DNA of 64,000 bases, from positions 1 to 64,000 of the forward strand of contig JAADJZ010000014.1 of NCBI GenBank assembly GCA_011032825.1, in the 5' to 3' direction. Origin of the DNA: Massariosphaeria phaeospora (lineage: Eukaryota > Ascomycota > Dothideomycetes > Pleosporales). Below the pieces are notes generated by a model. That model was not told the origin of the DNA and searched no databases. It saw only the letters and a list, made by a program, of their open reading frames with translations. A program made the position numbers and the translations under genes. Of this stretch, positions 1 through 9,125 are shown piece after piece. How positions within the stretch are numbered: position 1 is the stretch's first letter; each line of letters begins with the position of its first letter.

Positions 1-557
1 CTAAGCAATACTCTTAAACTAAAGTCGCAATTAACGCTTGTAAAAGCAAGAATTTAGAAGTATATAGATAGCTTACTAACGTTTATAGTAAAAGCCTTTA
101 AAAAAGTTTTAAAAAAAGCAGCTATTATCGCGCACAAGCTAGTGTTAGCGCAACAGAAAATAGCTAAGCTAAAAGTAGCAAATAAAGCCGCTACGCGACG
201 TAAATCGCATAAAAGAAAGCAGGTTTAAGCAGAAAGAACTTTGACAGTTGAGAATAGAGCTCGTTTAACTACTCTAAAAGAGTTTAGAGCGCGTAGTAAT
301 AAAAAGAAGCTAAAGACGCAAGTGCGCGCTAAAGCAGGTGAACTATCTCAAAGGCAGTGTAAATAGTGCAATTAAACTAGGCATAACGCGCGTACGTGTA
401 AGCAAGTAGTAAAAGTAAACTTTAAATAATATCTTATGTTATATTGCTCTATACAGGGCTAAAGTAAGCTGTTTTGCGCTAAAATAGAGTAGTTTTGGTA
501 AGAGCTTGGCAAAAGTAGTGCACGAACCTGTGTAGTGCACGAACTCGTAAAGTACGT
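1..557 (+). mobile_element. Decayed pogo/Tc1-type transposase 3' end with terminal repeat
   Basis: AT-rich, stop-riddled DNA whose + strand still reads as the C-terminus of a fungal pogo/Fot1-like DDE transposase. Around 230-420 there is a Lys/Arg/Ala-rich stretch followed by a CX2CX4HX4C zinc knuckle (cysteines near 357-415, ending HNARTCK). TAG/TAA codons stand where Gln or Trp codons are expected, which is the pattern left by repeat-induced C-to-T mutation. The right terminal repeat (about 515-557) contains two tandem copies of a GTGYNCGAAC-type core and ends AAAGTACGT next to the dinucleotide TA. The catalytic domain would lie left of the window. Known: such elements insert at TA and carry this C-terminal knuckle. 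Inferred: it is dead and ancient. Confidence 0.7.
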
Positions 558-559
558 TA

Positions 560-992
560 ACGTACTTTATAAGTTCGCCGAACACATAGGTTCGCAGAAC
601 ACTTGTTTTTACTAAAGAAAATTAATAATCTAAGGCTTAATAACTCTAGATCTACTTAATAGAATTTTCTAAAAATTTAATATGTTATTTCTGTATACAT
701 TAACTTTTCAATCCTAATATTACTAAGCTCTACCTAGTCTAATTCTAGAAATACAAAAAATACGCTAAAATAATTCCTGTAATTTAGGCTTTCTTTAATA
801 GCTTTTTAAATACTAAGGCTAGAGCTTAGTAACCTTAGAATCTTAAAGTTTATATAGATGCAGCTTAGTAGTGAAATTTTTAGAGAATTCTATAAAGTAG
901 ATCTAGAGTTATTAAGCCTTATATTATTGATTTTCCTTAGTAAAAACAAGTGTCCGGCGAACCTGTGTGTCCGGCGAACCTATGAGGTACGT
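560..992. mobile_element. 433-bp MITE-like element with ~72-bp terminal inverted repeats
   Basis: The left end (560-630) and right end (about 921-992) are near-perfect reverse complements. Both start or end ACGTAC/GTACGT, carry two copies of a TTCGCC/GGCGAA core, and continue through a TTGTTTTTACTAAAG block. TA dinucleotides flank both ends (558-559 and 993-994), the expected target duplication of Tc1/mariner/pogo elements. The inside is AT-rich and has no transposase. Its ends match the terminal repeat of the neighbouring transposase relic, so it is probably a non-autonomous derivative of that family. It lies directly against the larger relic and shares the TA at 558-559. Confidence 0.75.
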
Positions 993-1339
993 TATACTTT
1001 GTTTGCTACTTACGAAACCTTGCAAGAATTATATTCTATCACGTGTGCGGGGAAGCTCTAGCTACCCCACCTCAACTCGTTCCTACTGGCCCAACTACCT
1101 TAGCAGCTCTCTTTCAAGAAGGAGGAAGCCCCAAACGTCATAGCCCGCGGTGTCCAGCTGGCAACCAAGCTAGAACAGTCGGTCGATGTAACCTCAACAT
1201 CTTGGAGACGATAACATTGCGGGCAAGGAGCGGGATGCCAGGCACCCGGGCTCTGGTACAAGAACCATGACAGCCCGCGCATCATCGACATGCGTAGTGC
1301 TCACTTTTCACCTCACAAGCAGTCCACAGAGCGGTTCCC

Positions 1340-4033
1340 ATGATGCTGCTGTTACGAGTCGCGACGGGTGTTGCGATAGCTGGGCTCTGTGCGCGCGCAG
1401 AGGACGAGGAGTATTCGCAATTCGTGAATCCGTTCATAGGATCTGAGGGGAAGATTCCGGGCTACGTCTGTAAGTTGCCCGCGGTGCGCTGTTCAGAGAT
1501 ACCGTCGAGTCGCAACTAACTACTGCCGATCAGATGGAGGGGGCAATGTCTTTGTGGGAAGTGCGGTTCCATTTGGCATGGTGAAACTCGGCATCGACAC
1601 GTACGAGGAGCCAGTCAATCAGAGCGCGCTGAATGGCGGATGGACACCGCAAGGAAAAGTCACCGGCATCAGCTTGATGCACGTATCCGGGACCGGTGGT
1701 GGACCGAAATATGGGTTCCCGGCGCAGATGCCATTGGCATCCATCAAAACGCCGGTGAATCTACTAGACAACAGAACGTATTGGCAAACTCGGGTGCGTA
1801 GCAGGAGCTTAGGTCCGTCATGCGCTAACATGTCCAGGACGGTGACGATATCGCTAACGTCGGCTACTTCCGGACGCATTTTGAATCCGGCATCGCAGTC
1901 GAGCTCGCCGCAACCCGTCACGCTGGCCTGTACCACTACACGTATCCTTCGCCCACCGAGAAACACCTGCTTGTCGACTTCTCGCACTATCTCCCGTTTC
2001 CAACTAGACCGTGGGACTCGCAATTCTACACCGGCGGGGAGATCGAGATCCAGCCAAACAGCAGTACCTACACCGGCTACACGTCAATCGCAAACGGCTG
2101 GTGTTTGGGCGCCCCAGTGACGGTATATGTGTGCGGAGAGTTCGATTCGCCGCCGGACGAGGCCAGAGCATTCAGCGGCAGGAATACCTTCCCCGTCGGA
2201 CGACACTTCCGTAGCTTTGGGAATAGCACCACACCAGAGCCAACATTCACTGGTTCGTCGGCACGCTCGGGACCTATGGGCGATCGCGTTGGCGCAATTT
2301 TCTCGTGGAACGGTACAGATGAAAGTGCCGAAATAAGATCTCGAGTGGGGATCTCATTCATGTCAGTCGACAAGGCTTGCGCATACAAGAACGAAGAGCT
2401 GTCGTTCTGGGATATCGAAAAGACCACCAAAGCAGCACGCGACGAGTGGAACCGAGATGTGTTCTCGAAAATCCGGGTCGACACGTCCGAAACCGCGAAC
2501 CACACGAGACTCGCCCTATTATACTCTAGCCTATATTTCATGCACCTCATGCCGAGTGAGCGTGTGGGCGAGAATCCGCTCTGGGACTCGGATGAGCCGT
2601 ATGTAAGTGAGCTTTGCAGAGAAACTGGTGGAACGAGAACAGCTGACTTCATCTACGGTTTGACGATTTTTATACTGCCTGGGACTTGTTCCGGAACCAA
2701 GTGTCTCTCTGGCACCTCATCCAGCCCACTTATTACGAAAGCATGCTTCGTGCGTTGATCGATATGTTTAAGAATGAGGGATATTTGCCAGATGGTAGAT
2801 CTGGAAACTACAATGGGCTCGTGCAAGGAGGCTCCAACGCGGATAACATCCTCGCGGATGCATATGTGAAGGGGCTTCGTGGAGCTATCAACTGGACCGA
2901 AGGATATGCCGCCGTGAAGAAAGACGCCGAGGTCATTCCCTTCTACGATAACAACCCGGTAGATCCTTTTGGGTCTTTGAAAGAGGGTCGATCTGCGCTC
3001 GGTGACTGGATTCCCCTAGGATACGTGTCTGCGGACAGAAGCACGCGCGCCGTTTCAAAGACTGTAGAGTACTCGCTGAACGATTTTGCGGTCGCACAAA
3101 TCGCGGCAGGTGAACAGCCTGGTGATGTTGACCTTTACATGCGGCGCTCAGCTGGATGGCAACTGAGCTGGGACCGAGACGCATCCAGTCGCAACTTCAC
3201 GGGATTCGTCATGCCCCGATACGCCAACGGAACCTTCGACAAGACGTACGAAATTTTAGACTGCGGTGAATGCAATTGGTCCGACGAGAGTTACGAGGGC
3301 ACTGCGTTCGGTAAGCCAGCCAGATGCATCCTGTGAAACGCTGCAACGCTAATTATTACCAGAGTACTCCTTCGTGATACCCCATGATATCGAGCGAGTC
3401 ATCGAACTCATGGGCGGCGCGCAGCACTTCGAAGAACGCCTCGACTACGTCTTCCAGCCCAACACATCTGGCGTCGATTTAGGCGTAAACGGTCTCGGCA
3501 TCACGACCATCAACAACGTAGCCAACGAGCCGGACTTCCAAACGCCGTACCTCTACAACTACCTCAACAAGCAATGGAAATCCGTCGAGCGGTCCCGCCA
3601 GCTCGCAAACGACTTCTACTTCAACAGCTCGGATGGTATACCCGGGAACTCGGACGCCGGTGCGTTGAATTGCTGGTTGGTGTGGCAGATGCTGGGTCTG
3701 TATCCGATTGTCACCACGCCTGTTTATCTCCTCGAGAGTCCGTGGTTTGAGGATATCAATGTCACGGTCAACCACAACCACACGCTGCGCATCAGAGCAA
3801 AGGATATGGACGACGGTGACGGCCGCCAGGGATACTACGTCCAGGGCGTGAGTATTAATGGAGAGAAGTGGTCCCAGAATTGGTTCAATCATGGAGATGC
3901 GGGCGGCATTATGACGCAGGGAGGAGAGATCGTGTTCACGCTGGGAGCGGAACAGAAGGTGTGGGAGACGGGAGCCGAGCCGCCGTCGCCAGGACACATG
4001 GTGCTGGATGTAGACGGTAATGGGTACGTCTGA
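1340..4033 (+). CDS. GH92 alpha-1,2-mannosidase, secreted; splice acceptor of intron 3 lost
   Basis: Five exons: 1340-1469, 1534-1793, 1838-2602, 2659-3310, 3363-4033; 825 aa if joined. GH92 enzymes are Ca-dependent exo-acting alpha-mannosidases that trim N-glycans or mannan. Start: ATG 1340, followed by a hydrophobic signal peptide (MMLLLRVATGVAIAGLCARA) and the family N-terminus FVNPFIGSEG. Family blocks visible: NVFVGSAVPFGMVKLG, DGDDIANVGYFRTHF, DDFYTAWDLFRNQ, the long GYLPDGRSGNYNGLVQGG-type core, and GNSDAGALNCWLVWQMLG. Length fits the family. Introns 1, 2 and 4 are GT-AG (intron 2 only 44 nt). Intron 3 (2603-2658) has a good donor and branch point (CTGAC at 2643-2647), but the position where the frame demands AG reads GG (CTACGG). 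Reading through hits a stop at 2758. The gene may therefore be a recent pseudogene or splice inefficiently. Function confident; integrity doubtful. Confidence 0.85.
2603..2658 (+). other. Intron 3 of the GH92 gene with non-AG 3' end
   Basis: GTAAGT donor at 2603 and CTGAC branch site at 2643-2647. The only junction that restores the DDFYTAWD frame ends in CTACGG rather than CTACAG. The branch-A to junction distance (about 12 nt) is normal, which suggests a single A-to-G change. An AT-AC reading (2601-2656) would also keep the frame (giving W-F-D-D-F) but is less likely. Confidence 0.6.
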
Positions 4034-4701
4034 ATAATGGAAAAGTAGATGAAAGATATCGTTGCTGTAGATGCGTCGCGTTCGAGGTGTGGATGAAGGC
4101 TCACTCCGCTAACATGATTCATTGCCGATAAGACTGTGTCAGGCCATCCCCTTGACAGCCTAGGAGATTTTAGCAATAGGTAGATAATCTACCCCTACCT
4201 TTGCAAAGCCCTACTGTATCTAGTATACATAGACAAGGTATTGTCTTCGTAGAGAGTACAGAAGTCAGAGGGTAGGCTTAATAGTAGGTACGACGGAGAA
4301 GGTCCGCATCAGAAACGAATTATGCCAGGGGGTGCGCTCGGGATAAAGTAAGCCGAGCCGAGGCTCCTCCCAAATCGGTTTACACACCTCAGGCAGCATT
4401 CAACCCTCCACAGCACTCCTCTATCGAGACCAGCGCAATCCTCTCAACATCTTCATTTAATAAACGCCACCATGGCCCTGCCCTCCAACCCCCTTGTGAC
4501 ACGACCTGCGTCCAGTAAAACCCTCCAACCCCACGAAATGACCCGACCCCCTGCCCAACCAATCACGCCCCCCCATCACGACCTTCCTGAACAAACGCCG
4601 CGATCATTCACGCCTCCTGAAAGTGGCAAGTCGCAAGCCCACCCCGCATAAACACCACCGCTCGCTTCAAAACCCATCACCAACATCTCCTCTCTCTCAG
4701 A
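4034..4701. other. Intergenic 668 bp, promoter of esterase gene
   Basis: No gene seen. It contains one copy of a short dispersed repeat (4196-4252). From about 4440 it is C-rich and pyrimidine-rich, typical of a fungal 5' leader before the ATG at 4702. Confidence 0.4.
4196..4252 (+). repeat. Short dispersed intergenic repeat, copy 1
   Basis: AAAGCCCTACTGTATCTAGTATA-type sequence. It is similar to 10652-10705 in the same orientation and to 6025-6075 in inverted orientation, so copies 1 and 2 bracket the esterase gene. Similarity judged by eye. Confidence 0.4.
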
Positions 4702-5962
4702 ATGTGGTCTCTCCCCTCTCTTCTCCTCCTCCCCGCTCTCTTCCACCAGGCATCCAGCCTCCCTCAACAACAACAACACCAAGCCGTCGCCGTTGGATTT
4801 CCCCGCGCGGCCTCGGGATGCGGAAACGCGCAGTTCCTGCCTGGCGTGACGCAGTACCGCTTCGGGCTCAAGAGCAGTGGGAAAGAGCGCAGCTACTCGT
4901 ACCACGTGCCGTCCAGCTACGACAAGAACAAGCGGTATCCCGTTGTCGTGGGCTTCCATGGAAGTAGTAGTGTGGGGTTGTTCTTCGAGTTGGATAGTAA
5001 GATGAGTGAGGCGCGGTATAGTGCGGAGGTGCGTGGTTTTAGTTTGGATAAATTGTCGATGGCATGAAGGAGCATCTGATCTGACCGGGACTACGGCGAG
5101 GTTTCTGTACTACAGTGCTGGTGGATCTAATGCGGAATCCAGAAAATCATGATCTACCCCAACGGCATCGACGGCAGCTGGGCCGGCCCAACATATCACA
5201 CGGGCTCGTCCATCGCCGAGGACATTCAGTTCGTGGCCGATGTCCTCGCAGACGCGAAGTCCAAGTTCTGCGTCGACGACACGAGGATCTACGCTACGGG
5301 GTAAAACTCTCACCCTCCTACGTCACTCTCACCCATTTCCGTAAACCCAATACTGACAGCCCCAGCATCTCCAACGGCGGCGGCTTCATCAACACGCTCG
5401 CCTGCTCCCCCCTCGGCAGCACGCTCTTCACCGCCTACGCCTCCCACTCAGGTGCTTTCTACACCGACGTCAACGGCCCGGAAAACGGGTGTGCGCCGGC
5501 GAAGAAGCCGGTTCCGATGCTGGAGATCCACGGGGCGGCGGATCGGACGGTGAAATATGAGGGCGGAGAAGGGGACGGCGGGCCGCAGCCAGCGATCTCG
5601 GAATGGTGAGTTATCTTTTCGCCCAGTGGCACAGTGTGTTTTGGAGGGTAGGAGCTGATGTGGTGTCTAGGCTTGAGTGGTGGGCGCAACGGAATGGGTG
5701 TGGGGAGCGGAGTGAGGAGACGCTGGAGGGAGGTGTGCATCGGTATGAGTGGGCGTGTGGGGGGAAGAAGGGGGTGCTGCAGCATTATAAAGTTGATGAT
5801 CTTGGTATGTCTATACTTCCCCCTCTGAAGCAGACACTGACGATACCAGGGCACTGCTGGGCCGACACAGAGCCGAACCTCTCCCAAATCTCCGTCCCTC
5901 AGGGTCCGTCCGTGATTAAGGCCAGCGAGATCATCATGAAGTTCTTCGATAGCTTCCCCTGA
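4702..5962 (+). CDS. Secreted CE1/polyhydroxybutyrate depolymerase-like esterase (feruloyl esterase type)
   Basis: Exons 4702-5028, 5143-5300, 5366-5605, 5671-5804, 5850-5962; 323 aa. ATG 4702 opens a signal peptide (MWSLPSLLLLPALFHQASS) followed by the SGCGNAQFLPGV start of the mature protein. Alpha/beta-hydrolase signs: FHGSSSVGLFFE oxyanion strand, nucleophile elbow TGISNGGG (Ser of GISNG), acid loop IHGAADRTVKY, and His in DDLGHCW before the last strand. This matches the LpqC/CE1 family that cleaves feruloyl or polyester bonds outside the cell. Intron 1 (5029-5142, 114 nt) is long for this window and could hide a micro-exon; introns 2-4 (65, 65 and 45 nt) are clean GT-AG with frame kept. 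Exact substrate (feruloylated xylan or polyester) cannot be told. Confidence 0.85.
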
Positions 5963-6354
5963 GAATTCTACTTGATATTTGTACTTTTAGGTCCGGTCAA
6001 TGATGCATCTGAAATTGACCGCTACAAGCCCTACACAATGTCTACTATACTAGATACAATAATGCTTTGTAAAGATAGAGATAGACTATCTAGTATCTAG
6101 TAGTTGCTGAAAACTTGTATGCTGTTTAGAGGATTGCAGATTCTGCTAGAGTGCCAATAATCAAAGCTCCCTCGCATTAAGCTCACGAAAACTTCTCTGC
6201 AACAGGAGTGCCGAAGTGGTCTCGTCTTCGTGTTACTTCTTAGCTAAGCCGAAACTAGACTAATACGGGGCTAGCCTAAGCTCTCCCCACCTTCCTCCGT
6301 CTTTCTCTTCTCTCACCGCCAATCTCTCTTCCTCTACCAACCACGAACGCGACA
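5963..6354. other. Intergenic 392 bp
   Basis: No gene. Holds the inverted copy of the dispersed repeat (6025-6075) and, close to the next ATG, a CT-rich leader (6280-6350). Confidence 0.4.
6025..6075 (-). repeat. Short dispersed intergenic repeat, copy 2 (inverted)
   Basis: Reverse complement contains TTGTATCTAGTATA within a TTTACAAAGC context. It matches copy 1 at 4196-4252 in about three of four positions by eye. Confidence 0.35.
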
Positions 6355-7602
6355 ATGGCTTCAGCCAGCTTGAATTTCCTTCCCACCGAGATCCTCCTCC
6401 GCATAGCCAGTTTCCTGCCCTGTTCCTCGGTGCTGAATCTCCAACGCGTCAATCGGCATCTTCATACAGCATGTAACGACCGCCTACTATTCAGGGCAAT
6501 TGCCGAGCACCCCGCGTACATGGCGGAAGGCTTGGAGGCATTTCCTAACAAAGCAATAGCAGAATGGCAAGATGCAGCTGTTGCCCTAGAGGCCGCCACT
6601 CTCTCCGACACAGTCCGCATGGCGTTCGCCGTGGAGCAAGCTATCAATCTCCACCGACGAGACGCTGGGCTCCCCACCAATATCGACACATGGCTGCCGC
6701 AGCTGATGATGCTACGCCATCCCGCAGCTCTCGCATTACCACCGACGCTATTCTTGGACGCCCAGGACGCGCCGCCTTTCACGCCCATGTTCAGCCACAC
6801 GTACATGGTGGCGACCATCTTGCGCCGACTGCCCTACGACGAAGACATCTTCGCCACACTAATGGGCCTCCAGATCACCGGTGCGAACACCACGCCGGCG
6901 ACGCCTCCACCCCAACATGCGCAGCTGGACGAGAAGGTGGACAGAAGCGTCGCGGAGCTCGGCGCCACCAACCGCGACCTCACCCAAGCCGAGGTTCGCA
7001 AGATCAGCTTTGCGATGCTGTTCAGCGTCCTACGTTCGTGCACAGTACCCCCACTTACAAACGGCACAACTATAACCAGCGCAACGATGTGGCATCCGAT
7101 TGCGCTGCCGCGTCTCGCCAAGATGCCGTTCCACGAATGGATGCACATCCCGCCCGTGTACGGCGAAGCCGCCCAGCAAGCGTTCAGCCAGTCGCCGCAG
7201 CTGCAGAAAATGACGACGCCGGAGTTTTTGTCGAGCGGGGAGTGGCAGGGTTATTATACGGACCAGCGCTGGGGAGGACCGCATCTGGATCCGCCGATGC
7301 GCAGCATTCGACTCGACGGTCTTCCACCGGGACCGGGAGACCGCCATTGCGCCTGTCTCATCGACAGCACGTCGTATGGTCACGACCTACATGGTTTCTT
7401 TGATATCCTTTCGGGAAAGGTGAGTACTAGTGGGCAGGTGCAGTTCGTGAAGCGGTATGCCGCCTCGGGATGGGAGTGGTACTATAAAGGTTGGGTAACG
7501 CCCTTTGGGATGGTAGGGTACTGGGGCAGGAATAGAGGATATGAAACGTGGGAGCTTGGGGGTTATTGGTGGATCTGGAAGGTGGAGTGGTGCGGGTGGT
7601 AG
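6355..7602 (+). CDS. F-box protein
   Basis: Single-exon ORF of 415 aa. The N-terminal 50 residues form an F-box (FLPTEILLRIASFLPCSS then LNLQRVNRHLHTACND), the motif that binds Skp1 in SCF ubiquitin ligases. The remainder has no repeat type I recognise; it ends in an aromatic-rich region (many W, Y and G residues over about 360-415) that may be a beta domain for substrate binding. ATG 6355 follows a CT-rich leader and is the first in frame. The gene converges on the FAD monooxygenase, with 139 bp between the stop codons. Target unknown. Confidence 0.75.
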   Translation: MASASLNFLPTEILLRIASFLPCSSVLNLQRVNRHLHTACNDRLLFRAIAEHPAYMAEGLEAFPNKAIAEWQDAAVALEAATLSDTVRMAFAVEQAINLHRRDAGLPTNIDTWLPQLMMLRHPAALALPPTLFLDAQDAPPFTPMFSHTYMVATILRRLPYDEDIFATLMGLQITGANTTPATPPPQHAQLDEKVDRSVAELGATNRDLTQAEVRKISFAMLFSVLRSCTVPPLTNGTTITSATMWHPIALPRLAKMPFHEWMHIPPVYGEAAQQAFSQSPQLQKMTTPEFLSSGEWQGYYTDQRWGGPHLDPPMRSIRLDGLPPGPGDRHCACLIDSTSYGHDLHGFFDILSGKVSTSGQVQFVKRYAASGWEWYYKGWVTPFGMVGYWGRNRGYETWELGGYWWIWKVEWCGW

Positions 7603-7741
7603 GCGTTGAACAATGGCCATCTTAGGAAAGCCGTGGATAGACCACAAAAGTGTGCAAGGAACAAGAGTGATCCCCGAAGATACCCTGCATCAACATGCAC
7701 AGCTAAAATATACAATTGGTATCGGCCTATGAACTCAGAGT

Positions 7742-9125
7742 CTATACTGGCACCCCGTTCTCCGCAGCCGGCTTGTCCTTGAAGTACTGCGTAAAGTCGT
7801 GCCGTACCGCATGCACAGCCTCAGCAACCGACTTACCGAAGACAGGGTCATCGGTGGCCTTCTCGCACATGGCGAAGAACTCCTCTCGCTCTTTCTTCTG
7901 GGTGTCATCCCACAGCCGGTGGAAATTGGCGCGTGACATTGGGTCGATCATGTCCCGCCAGATCTTGATGCGAATTTCGCTGTATTTGTCGAGGATGTCT
8001 TCGTCCAGCTGATCTTGGTGGATACCCATGAAGCAGTCGTACAGAGAGCCAACATCGGCGAACCCGCCAGTGAGACCGAGACCGCCGCTGAAGGGGTTAG
8101 CATACGCCACAGGGCATGTTGGGACTTGTCTCACAATGGATTGCACAGATGGGCAGCGTCTGCTACTAGCAAAACTTTGCCGACCCGGAAGCTAGGCGCA
8201 CATCGCTGCTGCAGTTTGTATGGACTCATGCTGACAAGCTTATAGTCGCTGGGCTTGGGGTTGCCTGGGAGGATTTGCTCGTAACGGAGTGGTTGGCGCT
8301 TGATGAGTTCCTCGCGAGAGAGGTTATCATCATCGCCGTATGTCACGCGCCACAGGCCGTCGGTTGTGATCCTCGCAGCCATGTACCAATCGGTGGGGTG
8401 AACGATGAAGTTGGAGTCCCAGTAGCCGAATCTGTCGTCGAAAGGAAGGTAGACCTAATGAATTTAGTCAGTATTACTGTCTCGCGAAGTACTGGCTGCA
8501 CCCACATTCGTAGCGACGATCTGCTTGTCCAGTGTCACCCCTGGGTATTCTTTGCCAAAAAGTGCTGTCCGCACCCCGCTGGATGCGCCATCAGCCCCGA
8601 CAACATAGTCTCCGGCTATTGTCTTTTGAGTCCCGTCCAGAGTCTCAAGCACAATCCTCGCCTCCTTGTCGTCCTGCTCCACGCCCGTAACCTTGTGGCC
8701 CCAGAGCACTTCGGTATTGGGGAGGCTCTCGAAATGCTGCAGTATCAACGGGCCGAGGCGGTCCAGCGGCAGCACCAGCATGGCGAACTCGGACTGCTCC
8801 GGCTCCCGCCCCATGCCAGCCAGGAAGGTGGTGTCCTGCAGTCGCCAACACACACCCTTTGGCGTGAAGCCTGCCTTGCGCACATCGCCAGTTATGCCAG
8901 CGCGCGTAAACTCGTAGACGGCCGAGGGGGCGTAGTGGGCGGCGCGGGGGTTGTCGTTGATCTTGGTGTCGGCGTCGACGATGGTGACTTTGATGCCCAG
9001 GTTGCGAGCTAGCAACACACCGAGAAGGAGCCCCGACGGGCCAGCGCCAGCAATGACGATCTAGGACGGTCAGTACAGCAGTGAGGGGAAGCGTGGGGGG
9101 TAGCTACGTGGTTGATCTTCGGCAT
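7742..9125 (-). CDS. FAD-dependent aromatic monooxygenase (phenol hydroxylase/PheA-TfdB type)
   Basis: Exons 9125-9108, 9060-8506, 8454-8135, 8087-7742; 412 aa. Group A flavoprotein monooxygenase signs: Rossmann GXGXXG in IVIAGAGPSGLLLG just after the six-codon first exon, the middle DYVVGADGASSGVR motif, and the FAD-ribityl motif VLLVADAAHLCNPF followed by GGLGLTGGFADV. Intron 3 (8134-8088, 47 nt) splits the Phe of NPF. The C-terminal part is short: there is no thioredoxin-like domain as in full phenol 2-monooxygenases, which points to the roughly 400-aa class used in aromatic degradation or secondary metabolism. The micro-exon start is supported by a clean GT-AG intron (9107-9061) and exact frame. 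Substrate unknown. Confidence 0.85.

Noticed and set aside
858..1061. 67-codon frame in the AT-rich left end
   Set aside because: It lies across the MITE interior and right terminal repeat; composition is that of mutated transposon DNA.
2601..2656. AT-AC intron reading of GH92 intron 3
   Set aside because: Keeps the frame, but the GTAAGT donor and a simple AG-to-GG change are a simpler explanation; kept only as an alternative.
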